NCBI GenBank assembly: GCA_017524615.1
Contig: JAFXVJ010000005.1
Coordinates: 1 to 64,000 of the forward strand
Source of the DNA: Clostridia bacterium
GTDB taxonomy: Bacteria > Bacillota > Clostridia > Christensenellales > Aristaeellaceae
Length of the DNA: 64,000 nt
Direction: 5' to 3'
Shown: one piece after another, positions 1 to 9,700 of the stretch
How the letters are laid out: every line of letters starts with the position of its first letter
Numbering within the stretch: position 1 is the first letter of the stretch
Notes under the pieces: model-generated
Database searches by the model: none
Told to the model about the DNA's origin: nothing
The model's input: the letters and a program-made list of their open reading frames with translations, nothing else
Translations under genes and position numbers: made by a program

Positions 1-205
1 AGGGAAAAGCGAGCTTTTCCATGGGGATGGTTCCCCGGCTTTCCCTGGATGCTTTGCATCCGGGTTGGCCGCTTTCAGCGGCCGGGCCAGAAGCTATACG
101 ATGACCACCGCCGTTATAGCGCCCTTTCTGGTTCTCTTTCGGGCTCCGAAAGAGAACACCCCCGTCGTCCCTTTGCTCTTTTTTCATCCTTGCCAATTTG
201 GATCC
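1..205 (-). repeat. Dispersed repeat R1, copy A (cut by window edge)
   Basis: Read on the minus strand, this segment matches two other places in the window (about 29684-29920 and 40995-41257) almost base for base. Shared landmarks are the hairpin-forming tract around CTTTCGGAGCCCGAAAG, the GGCCGCTGAAAGCGGCC hairpin and the block GATGCAAAGCATCC. The element is rich in short perfect inverted repeats and has no convincing reading frame of its own, so it looks like a structured non-coding repeat. The left end is lost at the window boundary. Confidence 0.8.
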
Positions 206-210
206 TAAAA

Positions 211-336
211 ATCTTAACAGATTTGGGATGGATTTTTTGTTCTGACAAAGCGGAACGAAGGGAGGCGCAGCAGCGCTGCGTTGACCGGAGCGACGCACTG
301 CCAGAACGTAAAAGACGCCCAAGGATGTAAGATTTT
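211..336. repeat. Short palindromic repeat R4 interrupted by an 80-bp insert R3
   Basis: The halves at 211-233 and 314-336 match the uninterrupted sequence at 30064-30110, which is itself an imperfect palindrome (AATCTTAACAGATTTGGG against CCCAAAGATCTAAGATT). About 80 bp (234-313) separates the halves here and is absent there. The insert begins TTTTTGTTCTG and ends CAGAACGTAAAA, an imperfect terminal inverted repeat, and a diverged second copy lies at about 32641-32722. This is a filled site and an empty site of a mini-element in one window. Confidence 0.65.
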
Positions 337-362
337 ATGAAGAAGAATCGTATGAGATTTCA

Positions 363-1043
363 TTATCTCCTTCTGCGCTGGGCGATGAGCAGCAAGCGCA
401 GCAATTGCAGCAGCACGCTGACAAACGAGGCCACATAGGTCAGCGCCGCGGCGGTGAGCACGCTTTGCACGCCGGACAATTCCTCCTGCGTGAAATATCC
501 GCTGTCCACCAGCATGGCTTTGGCCCGGCGGCTGGCGTCAAACTCCACCGGCAGGGTGATCAGCGAAAACAGCACCACCAGGCCAAACAGCCCGATACCG
601 ACGTACATCAGCGGATCCCAGGAAAAGAATATGCCCGCCAGAAAAATCGGCCACGCGGCGAAGGAGCCCAGATTGACCGCCGGCACGATGAAGGTGCGCA
701 AGGACAGATACGGATAATGATCGTATTTCTGCAGGGCATGGCCCGCCTCGTGGGCAGCGACGCCCACCGCGGCCACGCTGGCGGAGCCATAGACCCCCTG
801 AGACAGGGCCAGCGTATCTTTCCGGGGGTCGTAATGATCGGTCATCTGCCCGGCCACAGGCTGAATGGTCAGGCCGGTCACCCCCTGCCGCTCCAGCAGC
901 ATCCGCACCAATTCCTGGGCGGGGATCCCCCGCTGCGTGTTGATCTGGCTGTATTTCGCGTATGCCCTTTTGACCTTTGCCTGGGCCCACAGGCCCAGCA
1001 GCAGGCCCGGAATAGCCAGCAGCACCGTCCAATCAAAATACAA
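363..1043 (-). CDS. Zinc metallopeptidase, YugP family
   Basis: Membrane-embedded neutral zinc metallopeptidase of the YugP type; the physiological substrate of the family is not known. An N-terminal membrane segment (about residues 4-20) is followed by the zinc-binding and catalytic motif HEAGH at residues 98-102. Two hydrophobic stretches then precede the PVEFDASRRA region, whose Glu167 is the likely third zinc ligand. The length of 226 aa is typical. The start is TTG at 1043: an AAAGGAG ribosome site sits nine bases upstream, and the nearby ATG at 1050 is out of frame. The gene lies 59 bp downstream of the AI-2E transporter gene and may be cotranscribed with it. Family assignment is confident. 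Confidence 0.9.
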   Translation of the reverse strand: MYFDWTVLLAIPGLLLGLWAQAKVKRAYAKYSQINTQRGIPAQELVRMLLERQGVTGLTIQPVAGQMTDHYDPRKDTLALSQGVYGSASVAAVGVAAHEAGHALQKYDHYPYLSLRTFIVPAVNLGSFAAWPIFLAGIFFSWDPLMYVGIGLFGLVVLFSLITLPVEFDASRRAKAMLVDSGYFTQEELSGVQSVLTAAALTYVASFVSVLLQLLRLLLIAQRRRR

Positions 1044-1102
1044 GATCCATCGCTCCTTTGATCACAAGCTTCCGGCAGGCAGTATGCCCGCCCTGCGGCA
1101 AA

Positions 1103-2326
1103 TCATGCCTCCGCCTCTTTTTCGTCGATCGTCGCCGTTTTCTGCAATGCATTCCTCTTGTTCACCCATTCCCGGATCAGCATATACAGGGTGGCCGTCA
1201 AAGGCACGGCCATCACCATGCCCGCGATACCGCCGATACCGCCGCCCACGGACACCGCCGCCAGCACCCACAAGCTGGGGATGCCCACAGAGGAACCCAC
1301 CAGCCGGGGAGACACCAGGTTGCCGTCCACGGTCTGCAAAATCACGATAAACAGCAGGAACCACAGCGCCATCCCCGGATTGGCCGTGAACACCAGGAAG
1401 GTGCCCGCCGCCGCGCCGATATAGCCGCCGATGATGGGCACCACGGAGGTGACGCCGCTGACCACGCCCACCATCAGGGCATAGGGCATGCCGAAGATGC
1501 GCATGCCCAGCCAGGTGAACACGCCCATGAACAGGGCGTTGGAGATGGCGCCGATGATGAAACCGGAAAAGCAGTGATTGGCGGTTTCCAGAATGTGCTG
1601 GAGAATATCCCGTTTCCGGGGCATCAGCACGGCTTGCAGCACCCGGTGGAACTGATTATGCAGGGAATCCTTGCTGCCCAGGAGGAAGAAGGCGAACATG
1701 AGAGAAATCAGGAAGTTCGCCAAACGGCTGGTCACCGCGCCGATCAGCGGCGCAATATTGCTCACAATGCCGCCCAGCACGCCCTCCACACCGCCTTCGC
1801 CGGCGATGCCGTTCAGGGCCCAGTTAATGATGCTGTTCTGGATCTTGTCCCAATCATCCAGTTGCACCTTTTCAATGTATTCCTTCACGGTCGGCACGTC
1901 CTTGAAAACGTCCAGCGCCCAGTTCCTGGCCTCCTCCACATAAGAGGGCAATTCCTTTGCCAGCAGGGTAAACGCATCCGTCAGGCCGGGGATGACGATG
2001 GAGATAATCAGGATCAGCAAAAACAGAATCAGCACCACGGCCAGCACGATGCACACCCACCGCCTGCTGCGGTTCACCCAGGGCTGCTTCGCGTGGGGAA
2101 GCATGATCTTTTCCAGCAGCTTCACCACGATTTCCAAAATATATGCGATGGCCGCGCCCACGATCAGCGGCCGGGCCACGCTCCACACGAAAAAGACGGC
2201 GCTGACCATCCATTCAAAGTGGATCACGCCCAGCGTCAGCAGCGCGGCCAGCAGCATCAGACGCACGAATCTTCTTTCCCCGAACCATTTGCGCAGCGCG
2301 TTTTCTCTGGTTTCACCTTTTGCCAT
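1103..2326 (-). CDS. AI-2E family transporter (PerM/UPF0118-like permease)
   Basis: A 407-aa polytopic membrane protein with the layout of the AI-2E transporter superfamily: paired N-terminal helices, an extended amphipathic region (about residues 110-200), then clustered helices containing GGYIGAAAG and a late SPRLVGSSVG motif. Members are linked to autoinducer-2 export, Na+/H+ antiport or unknown solutes, so the substrate here cannot be told. The ATG start at 2326 is preceded by AAAGGAAG at good spacing. The promoter at 2368-2396 and the terminator of the preceding operon show that this gene starts its own transcript. Confidence 0.9.
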   Translation of the reverse strand: MAKGETRENALRKWFGERRFVRLMLLAALLTLGVIHFEWMVSAVFFVWSVARPLIVGAAIAYILEIVVKLLEKIMLPHAKQPWVNRSRRWVCIVLAVVLILFLLILIISIVIPGLTDAFTLLAKELPSYVEEARNWALDVFKDVPTVKEYIEKVQLDDWDKIQNSIINWALNGIAGEGGVEGVLGGIVSNIAPLIGAVTSRLANFLISLMFAFFLLGSKDSLHNQFHRVLQAVLMPRKRDILQHILETANHCFSGFIIGAISNALFMGVFTWLGMRIFGMPYALMVGVVSGVTSVVPIIGGYIGAAAGTFLVFTANPGMALWFLLFIVILQTVDGNLVSPRLVGSSVGIPSLWVLAAVSVGGGIGGIAGMVMAVPLTATLYMLIREWVNKRNALQKTATIDEKEAEA

Positions 2327-2367
2327 GGCCGTGCTTCCTTTCCATGTGTTATTCAGCGGTTGAAGCT

Positions 2368-2396
2368 ATTATAACATACTTTTTTCTTTCCGTCCA
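2368..2396 (-). promoter_or_regulatory. Sigma-A promoter for the AI-2E transporter gene
   Basis: On the minus strand, TGGACG (2391-2396) and a perfect TATAAT (2368-2373) are separated by 17 bp. They lie about 40 bp upstream of the start codon and just after the preceding terminator. Confidence 0.6.
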
Positions 2397-2412
2397 TGCA
2401 TGCGTTCAACAG

Positions 2413-2461
2413 AAAAGCGGCACGGCCCTTCCGCCGGAATAAGCGGAAACGCCGTGCCGTT
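2413..2461 (-). terminator. Rho-independent terminator ending the tubulin/vWA operon
   Basis: The stem CGGCACGGC/GCCGTGCCG (2418-2426 with 2451-2459) has an inner TTCCGC/GCGGAA stem. On the minus strand it is followed by CTTTTC. It sits right after the stop of the last gene of the nine-gene operon. Confidence 0.8.
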
Positions 2462-2472
2462 CCGGGCCTGAA

Positions 2473-5154
2473 TCATCGGCCGACGCTCCTGGGGTCGCTT
2501 TCATACGTAAACGCGCCGCCCGGTGTGATCACGCCGTTTTCCAGGCTGAATACCTCCCACAGGGTGCCCTCCCGGTCAGGCACGCGGAACACAATGGGAT
2601 CCTGATCGCCCACATACACCGTTACCGTCGCGCCGGAGCGGGCCATGTATTTGGCGTTCTGCCTGACGTCTTTATTGGTATAATCGTGCACATAGAAGGT
2701 GTACTTGCCGGGCAGCTGCTTAAGGATGGTCGTCGTCTCCGGCCCGTAGCTTGAGGTGTCGTCAACGTCCAGATTGGCCACCTCGCGTCCCTGCACAACG
2801 GCCTTCTTGGTGTCATCCGGGAAAAAAATATGAATGTTCTGGGTTTTATTGACCAGGTGAGAATCCAGATCAGAAGGCGAAGCGCCCCATTCCAGCACGA
2901 TGCGCACCTGGCCTTCCGGCAGGTTGGGGGTGATGGAGCAATTCTGATTCCCCGTGGTTTTTTCACCCACCGAGAAAGCCACCATTTTGCCGGTTTTGTA
3001 ACCGTCTTTGGAAACGTAGGCAGTATACGCGCCGCAGAGCAGAGACACGGAATACGTGCCATTGCCGCCGCTTGTGACGGAAGCCACGGGCGATCCCGCC
3101 TTGGCAGCGTCCGCGCCGGGATAGAAATCCAGCCTGGCCCCTTCCAGGACCGCGCCGGTCAGGGCGTCCTTGATGGTGCCTTCCGCCTTGCCGGGCAGAT
3201 CGGAGGGTTCGCTCAGGGTGATGGGCGGGTTCTGCAGTTCCCGGCCCGCGGTCACCGCCACACCATAGATGGTGACGGGGGTGCGGTTCGGGGCCGTCAA
3301 GGTCATATCATAGGTGCCAGGATACAGGGTCAGGGAATAATCCAGCGGGATTTCCCGGGCAGGATACACGATGTTGGTGCCGGTCTCCTTGACGGTCACC
3401 GTCACCCGCTGCACCCGATTGCCGCTCGCATCGGTGATGCTTCCCTTGACAGATCCGGTGGTCGCATTGTTTTTGTTCAGGGTCAGTTCCGCCGTCTGAG
3501 GCCCCGATACCGTCACTTGCTGGGATCGGGCGGCTCCGTAGCCATCTGCGCTGGCGTCCAGCTTGATCCGCCCTTTGTTTACCAGGATCCCGCCCGTGCC
3601 CCGGGCGGCGGTCCACTCCGCAGATGCGCCGCCAGACGCCTTGATCCGGGCGCCCGGAATGGGACGGCCCGTTACGCTGTCCACCGCGCTCACCGTCACC
3701 ACCGCCAGACCGGCGCAATCCACAGACGCGGCGCGGTTCCCGATGACGGGCAGCACCGTGCCCTTGGCGTTCACCGCCACCCCGTCTGTCCCGGACAGCA
3801 AGCGGGCCTTCACATCCCCGCCGTCCTTCACGGCCTGGACTGCGTAAAGGGCCGCGATTTCCAGGCTGGGAGCGCATGCTTCCGCCCGGTCCGCCGCTTC
3901 AGGCGCATCATACACCGTCAAACCGGCGCCCGTAGCATCCTGCACGTCCAGGGCGTCCGTGCCGCAGAGCCCCATGAACAGGGTATGAGCTCTGCCGCGC
4001 TCGGAAGCACGCAGGATACGGGCCAGGTAATCCGCTTCCTCCTCGGACGCGGCTGCCTCCGTTTTGCAGATCAGGAACGCGGGCGCGGTCCTTTCCAGCG
4101 CGGTCAGGGTCAAATCCCACAGCTCCGCCTCCTGGTTCACCCACTCGTCCGTCAGCGAAGGGGCTGCCGCCAAGGCGAAATCGATCACCGGGGCGCCGGC
4201 CTGCACCAGGCTGGCCAGCTGCCAGCGCAGAGCGCCGGTGGTGCTCCGGAAGCTCAGGGCGCCGCGCTCATCGGTTTCAAAGTACAGGCCGCCCGCAAGC
4301 AGCACGCCGTCCGGCGCGCCCAGGCGGGCCGCCGCATCCGCGCCCTGCTGCATCAGGGCCTGGGCCTGCTGGCTGTTTTGCGCGAACGTCGCCCAATCCT
4401 CCTCCGTCAAAAAAGAATGGGAGGGCAGGAAAAACCGCTGGTTTGCCGCCGTTTCCGGGGCTGCCCCGGCGATGAGGCCGACAGCGCCGGCCTGGGCGGG
4501 GACTGCGTCAGGCTGTCCCATGGCTTCCACGGGGGACAAATCAAGCAGAATGTTGTAATCGATCCGCTGAATGCCCGCCTGGCCCGACAGCCGCGCTTTC
4601 AGCGCATCCAGCGCCGCCCGGTCCTGGGTGTTGAACCGCACCTGATACTGATTGATCAGCGGGAAGTAGCCCACCACCGCGCCGTCCAGATCCGCCAGCA
4701 GCTTTTCCATCTCAGCCTGGGTGCACCCGGGATCGCCCGTCACCAGCAGCTCGTTGGTCAGCAGCCAGCGGCCCCGGCCGATCTGCTCCGGATAGCCTGA
4801 CGGCGCGGAAAAGCCCAGCGTCTGGGCCCCGCCGGTCACCGTTTTATGATTGAAAAACACAAAATAAACGGCAGCGGCCAAGGCAAGCGCCACGGCGGCC
4901 AGGATCAGCGGCAGCGGGGAGGAACGCTTGCGGCTGGGCTGTGGGGCAGGCGCGGGCGCGCCAAAGGAGTCCATCCCCATGTTCGCGGGCTGACCGCCGT
5001 CAAAGGAATTGGGCGCGCCGCCTCCAAAAGGATCCGCTGCGCCGGAAAAGCCATCCGCCGCGCCGGAAAAGCCCCCATTTCCCAGGGAACTGCCGCAGGA
5101 AGGACAAACCGAGGCATAATCCGGGCACTGCTGGCCGCAAACGCCGCATTTCAT
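2473..5154 (-). CDS. Zinc-ribbon membrane protein with carboxypeptidase-regulatory-like repeats
   Basis: Last gene of the nine-gene operon, 893 aa. A cytoplasmic zinc ribbon (Cys3, Cys6, Cys10, Cys17, Cys20) leads into a Phe-Gly/Pro-rich linker (about 25-75, including DPFGGGAP and MDSFGAPAP). One transmembrane helix follows (about 80-101), then a large extracellular part. The outer region holds an unrecognised domain (about 110-480) and repeated beta-sandwich modules of the carboxypeptidase regulatory/CnaB kind. The C-terminal domain carries LEWGASPSDLDSHL, as in YfaP-like secreted domains. The lack of a signal peptide and the zinc ribbon imply N-in/C-out topology. It is probably the envelope-facing end of the system, binding a surface or secreted ligand. 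ATG start at 5154 with AAGGAG upstream. Exact function unknown. Confidence 0.8.
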   Translation of the reverse strand: MKCGVCGQQCPDYASVCPSCGSSLGNGGFSGAADGFSGAADPFGGGAPNSFDGGQPANMGMDSFGAPAPAPQPSRKRSSPLPLILAAVALALAAAVYFVFFNHKTVTGGAQTLGFSAPSGYPEQIGRGRWLLTNELLVTGDPGCTQAEMEKLLADLDGAVVGYFPLINQYQVRFNTQDRAALDALKARLSGQAGIQRIDYNILLDLSPVEAMGQPDAVPAQAGAVGLIAGAAPETAANQRFFLPSHSFLTEEDWATFAQNSQQAQALMQQGADAAARLGAPDGVLLAGGLYFETDERGALSFRSTTGALRWQLASLVQAGAPVIDFALAAAPSLTDEWVNQEAELWDLTLTALERTAPAFLICKTEAAASEEEADYLARILRASERGRAHTLFMGLCGTDALDVQDATGAGLTVYDAPEAADRAEACAPSLEIAALYAVQAVKDGGDVKARLLSGTDGVAVNAKGTVLPVIGNRAASVDCAGLAVVTVSAVDSVTGRPIPGARIKASGGASAEWTAARGTGGILVNKGRIKLDASADGYGAARSQQVTVSGPQTAELTLNKNNATTGSVKGSITDASGNRVQRVTVTVKETGTNIVYPAREIPLDYSLTLYPGTYDMTLTAPNRTPVTIYGVAVTAGRELQNPPITLSEPSDLPGKAEGTIKDALTGAVLEGARLDFYPGADAAKAGSPVASVTSGGNGTYSVSLLCGAYTAYVSKDGYKTGKMVAFSVGEKTTGNQNCSITPNLPEGQVRIVLEWGASPSDLDSHLVNKTQNIHIFFPDDTKKAVVQGREVANLDVDDTSSYGPETTTILKQLPGKYTFYVHDYTNKDVRQNAKYMARSGATVTVYVGDQDPIVFRVPDREGTLWEVFSLENGVITPGGAFTYESDPRSVGR

Positions 5155-5234
5155 CGTATGTGCATCTCCTTATCCTATGGGTTTTCATTTCCTGCTGTTT
5201 TCAATCCAGCGGAGAGCCGTGCTGCGCTGCTTCC

Positions 5235-6617
5235 TCAAAATTCTGAGAATCCATTGCCGCCAAAGCCCTGCGGCGCGCTGCCCATGCCGCTTGGGGCCGG
5301 ATACGCCGTGCGGCTGCTGTGATTGCGCAGCATCATTACCACGCCCAGCAGGGAGAAGGACAGGCCTTCTTTCACCCACCACGCGCCCGGGTCGGCTTCA
5401 AAGCTCCAAATCAGCTTCAGCAGCACAAAGGCTATTACGCCCATCAAGGGCGAAATGATATACTGCGCCCGGAACTGGCCCCGCACGCTGAGCATCAGAG
5501 ACAGGCACACGCCCAGGGACAGGCCTTCCAGCAGCAGCATCACGAACGTGATGATTTTTGCCGAGGTATCGCTGTTGCGCACCAGATCCTGGGACAGCTT
5601 TTCATTCAGCGGGATCTCCGCGGCTTTCACCTGTTCGTCATACAGGGTCATGCTCATCCCGTTGAGCAGGCTGGCTGCCTGCTGCGCGGTCACGACGCTG
5701 CCGCCTGTTTGCGCGATAAGCGCTTCCAGCGTGGCATCCAGGCTGCCGCCCAGCTGCACGCAGGAAAGAATGACGTTATCCTTCAGGCACCGGGCCGTCA
5801 GATCCTGTCCGTCATTTTTGCTCCATACGTGGCTGCCGTCGGTGAGCAGCACCACCCGAGTGTGGCCCATGGAAGGAATCCCCGCGGCCTCGGCCATATC
5901 CAGCGCCGCTTGAACCGCCGCATGATAATACATCCTGCCCTGGCCCGGCGTTTGGGAAATCAATTGGATCAGCTGATCCTTCTGATGGTCATTCAGGGCC
6001 TGCAGGTCCACCTTTTTCGAGGAAGACGCCGACACCGACACCATGCCCGCCTTCCACGCGGGATCAGCCTGATCCAGCAGGCTCTTCACCACGTTCACCG
6101 CCTGGGTTTGGGCGCTGCCCTGCATGGAAGCCGTGGGATCCGCCACGAAAATCAGCCGGTCTGTCACCTCATAGGCGGAAACCTGGGATTGTGCGGGCGG
6201 CAAGTCTTTTTTGAAGCCCTGCAAATAAATCAAATCGCAGATCACGCCCACCAGGAAGGTGGCCACAGTCGCGATCACGGCCATGCGGATCTGCGGCCCA
6301 CGGCTGGAACCCGGCGTCATGGCGGAGGTGGCTCCTTCCACCATCATAGCCGCCAGCATCAGCGCGGCGGTGGGCACCATGAAAATCAGGCCCATCATCC
6401 ATACGGGGCGCTCCTCCACATTGCGGGTCAAAAACGCCATGCCAAAGGAAAGCAGCCCCACGATCAAAATGGCCACCAGCGTCAGCAGCCAGTGCCATCC
6501 GCCGCTGCCCGGCTGCACCGCGGGCTGATATGCCTGAGGGGAGCCGAACCCAAATCCATCCTGCTGAGCGCCGGGAAACCCCGCTTGCCCATTCCACGAA
6601 TCAAAGCCGCCTTGCAT
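5235..6617 (-). CDS. Multi-pass membrane protein with vWA domain
   Basis: A 460-aa membrane protein. A Phe/Gly/Gln-rich cytoplasmic N-terminus (1-38) is followed by about three helices (around 43-135). A von Willebrand A domain (about 150-330) carries a MIDAS-like DPTAS, Thr replacing the first Ser of DxSxS, and LLTDGSH. Three further helices (about 350-435) precede a Gly-rich tail ending in GFSEF. vWA domains bind metal and mediate protein-protein contacts. The helix count leaves it uncertain whether the domain is inside or outside the cell. Its place within the tubulin-like operon suggests a membrane platform role. The ATG start at 6617 has AAGGAAGGGG upstream. The Phe-Gly-rich ends resemble those of two other proteins of this operon. 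Confidence 0.82.
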   Translation of the reverse strand: MQGGFDSWNGQAGFPGAQQDGFGFGSPQAYQPAVQPGSGGWHWLLTLVAILIVGLLSFGMAFLTRNVEERPVWMMGLIFMVPTAALMLAAMMVEGATSAMTPGSSRGPQIRMAVIATVATFLVGVICDLIYLQGFKKDLPPAQSQVSAYEVTDRLIFVADPTASMQGSAQTQAVNVVKSLLDQADPAWKAGMVSVSASSSKKVDLQALNDHQKDQLIQLISQTPGQGRMYYHAAVQAALDMAEAAGIPSMGHTRVVLLTDGSHVWSKNDGQDLTARCLKDNVILSCVQLGGSLDATLEALIAQTGGSVVTAQQAASLLNGMSMTLYDEQVKAAEIPLNEKLSQDLVRNSDTSAKIITFVMLLLEGLSLGVCLSLMLSVRGQFRAQYIISPLMGVIAFVLLKLIWSFEADPGAWWVKEGLSFSLLGVVMMLRNHSSRTAYPAPSGMGSAPQGFGGNGFSEF

Positions 6618-6707
6618 GGGAATACCCCTTCCTTTGTGCCATCGTTGATCTGTATTTTTATACTGTTATACAGCGCCCCTTGTACAAGAGGGCACTGCAT
6701 AACGGTC

Positions 6708-9700
6708 TCATTGCTGCTTGGTCAGGCAGATCATGATGCCTTCATCCCGCTCCGATGACAGGATGGACACCTGCTGATGCAGAGAGAACGTATTGTTTTT
6801 ATCCGGCTTTACGCCGTCAAAATCAATGCGCACCCGCTTTTCCGCGTCGCCGTTGAGCACGATGCGGAAACAATCCTTTCGCAGCGGCTTCAATTCGATA
6901 TTGCTCAGCAGCTCACTGCTGAGGGATTCCACCGGCGGCATGCCGGCAGCCGCCATGATGGTCATGAAATTTACACTCTTTTTGCCGTAATATTTCAATT
7001 CCAACTGGCCACGGATGCTGGTGAAGGGCCTGTGGTTAATGTCCATCACCACCTGACGGAAGGTGGGCCTGCTGCGCTGATAGATGATTTCCGCTATGCA
7101 GAACAGCGCGGCCAGCACAGCCAATATGATGCCGCCCAGCGTGAGGATATGGCGGAAATAGGAATCGGCCTGCACGTGGAGCGCTACCGGCTCGGACAGC
7201 TCCGCCTCATCCCAAGCGTAAATCTCGATATCCGCGCTGCCGGCCTGGATGATCCGCAGGGCCAGGACGTCGTCGCAGTTCCGTCCGGACAGCATCCAGC
7301 TCCGCCAATCCTGCCGGCCCTCTATATCAGGCCATGAAACAGACAAGGGCAGATCGGGGATTTCTTCTGTGGCTGCCGGATCCGCCTCCCGGTTCCCGCC
7401 GGCGGCGTCGTTTTCCGCGGCATCGGTCATGGAGCGGGGCTGGAGCGCACCGCCCTCCGCGTCTTCCGTTTCCGCCGTGGGCAGCACCGCGCCGTTCAGC
7501 AGCAGCTCCACATCGGGATGATTGGTGAGAATGAGATAATACAGGCCGCTGTTATCCGTCTCCCGATCACCGAACAGCGAAGCCAGGGTGAATTCCTCCG
7601 CCCCGTTCACGGGAACGGCCAGAGGCGCCTGGGGAATCAGGATGGGCACATCCTTGACATATCCCGTCACCGCGCTGGTTTTTTCCACCGCATCCCGGAT
7701 GTAGGGGGCGGTGTTCACCGTGCTGACAGTCACATCGGAGCCAATAAACAGGTTGTTCAGCGGCCATTGCATGATCTGGCCGTTGGTCCAGCTCACCTGG
7801 GGCTGCACGGCCACATCCACGCTGGCCTTGCTGGCCGCCACCGTGGCGCTCAGCGTCAGCTGATCGCCCTCCCAGCGGAAGGGATCGAAGGTGACCCGAT
7901 CCAGCTGGCTGATCACTTGCAGCGCCTGCGCCAGATCCGGCAATTGGGGATACTGCGGCGCCGCGGCGTTCTCCTGGGGGATGCTGCCCTGCGCCGTGCG
8001 GTAATCGGATGTCAGCGCGCCCGGCATGCTCCAGGTCAGTCTGGTTTCCTCGCCCACCCGGGTTTCCGCCTGCTGCGGCCGGCCAAATCGCATGCTCTCC
8101 AGGCTATCCTGAAAAGAAATGCTGTGCGCTGTGATGCGGATTTCCGCGCTGGCCCCGCAGGGATCATAGGCCCGTACCGTGACAGTATCCTGGGTACCGG
8201 CCTCCGCGGGAGCAATGAGCAGTTCGCTGCCCTCCACGGAGAAGCCCTTCGCCCGCAGATAATTGACCCCATCCACATACAGGTAATACAGCAGCGTCTG
8301 GTCTGGATCAGCTTCGGTAAACAGGCTGTCCAGGTTCAGCCGCAGGGGCTGATCGTCCATGCCCGGCACCTGGCCGTACACGCGGTATTCGGCGGCTTCC
8401 AGCCGGGCTTCCGGCCCGCGGTTTTCCACCGTAAATGCCACCGGGGCCGTTTTCGCCAGGGTGGTGCCGGCGCCGTTCTTCAGGATGGATTTTTCCGGAT
8501 CGTTCAGCACCAGCGCGAACTCCATTTGGCCCTGGCCGATTTCCAGCGGGGGCACCGTGACGATCCAGGAGACATCGCCGTTTTCCGACGCGCCGGAGAT
8601 TTCCACGCTCTCCGGCTGCACCGTGATCCGCGTGTTCACGGGCTGGTCGGAATGCTCCGCATATGCCGCGTGAGATTCCGGAACCGGCTGCGCAGGCGCA
8701 TTCGGCCCCGCGCTTTCCTCAAGGGGCAGAACCACCGTCCGGGGCTGGACCCCGGCGGTGTCCTCCGGCGCGTCCGCATCGGTGGCAGATTCCTGCTGAA
8801 CGGCCTGTTCGCCGGCATCCGCCATCAGTTCCTCCCCGGCGCCGGCAGCCGTCTCCCCCGCCGCGTCGGTCAATGCCGCCGCGGCGTTTTCGTCTGCGGT
8901 GGGTTCATTTTCGCCTGTCGGGCTGATTTCCCCGGCATCGGTTTCCGTCGGCGCGTCCGCCGGCTCCGTCTCCTCCACGGTGAATTCGTTTTCGTCGGCC
9001 GGATCACTTTCTTCGGCAAGGCCCCCCGCTTCTGCCGCTCCGGAATCATCCCCCGCCAGGAAAGCATCGGCCGTTTCTTCCGCGGCCTGTGCCAGGAAAT
9101 CCATGTAACCCGGGTATTGGCGGTCCGCCACAGCGGTGTACCACGCGATCAGCCGGATGCTGATGTTTTCCTGGGGCAGGCCGGGGATTCCGGCCGTCAG
9201 CGTCATGGCCTGGGCATCCCGGGTAAGGGTCAGGGGCGCCCCGCCGCTCGCCTCCGCCACCTGCACCGCAGCCCGCCAGGCGGGCAGCAGGAAGGCCGAC
9301 GCTTTCACGCTGTCGTCGGGTTCCGCGGAGGTGATCCGCACATGAAAGATATTGTCGGGAATCTGATCGGTCAGGAACACAAAAGCCTCCCCGCCCCGGC
9401 GGATTGTCAGGGGAGATCCGAAGGGCTTGTCTTCCTCTGCCGTCAGCTGTACGTTGGTTATTTCCTTGGCGCCGCTGATCAGCAGCATCACCATGCTGCC
9501 GCTGACCGGCACATAATCATACGTAACTTCCCGGACGCGGGGATCGTCCGCCTGTCGGTCAGCTGTTTCCGCAGCGTCCGCTTCCCCGGAAGAGCCGCTG
9601 TCCGCGCTGGTCTCCGGCAGCTGGACGGACCGGGCGGCATACACCCGATCCAGTTCACGGATATACAATGCGCCAAAGTCCCGATCGTTCAGCTGGCGCA

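Noticed and set aside
3308..3877. Other-frame Arg/Gly-rich open frames inside large genes (many)
   Set aside because: High GC gives long spurious frames; composition and lack of ribosome sites mark them as shadows.
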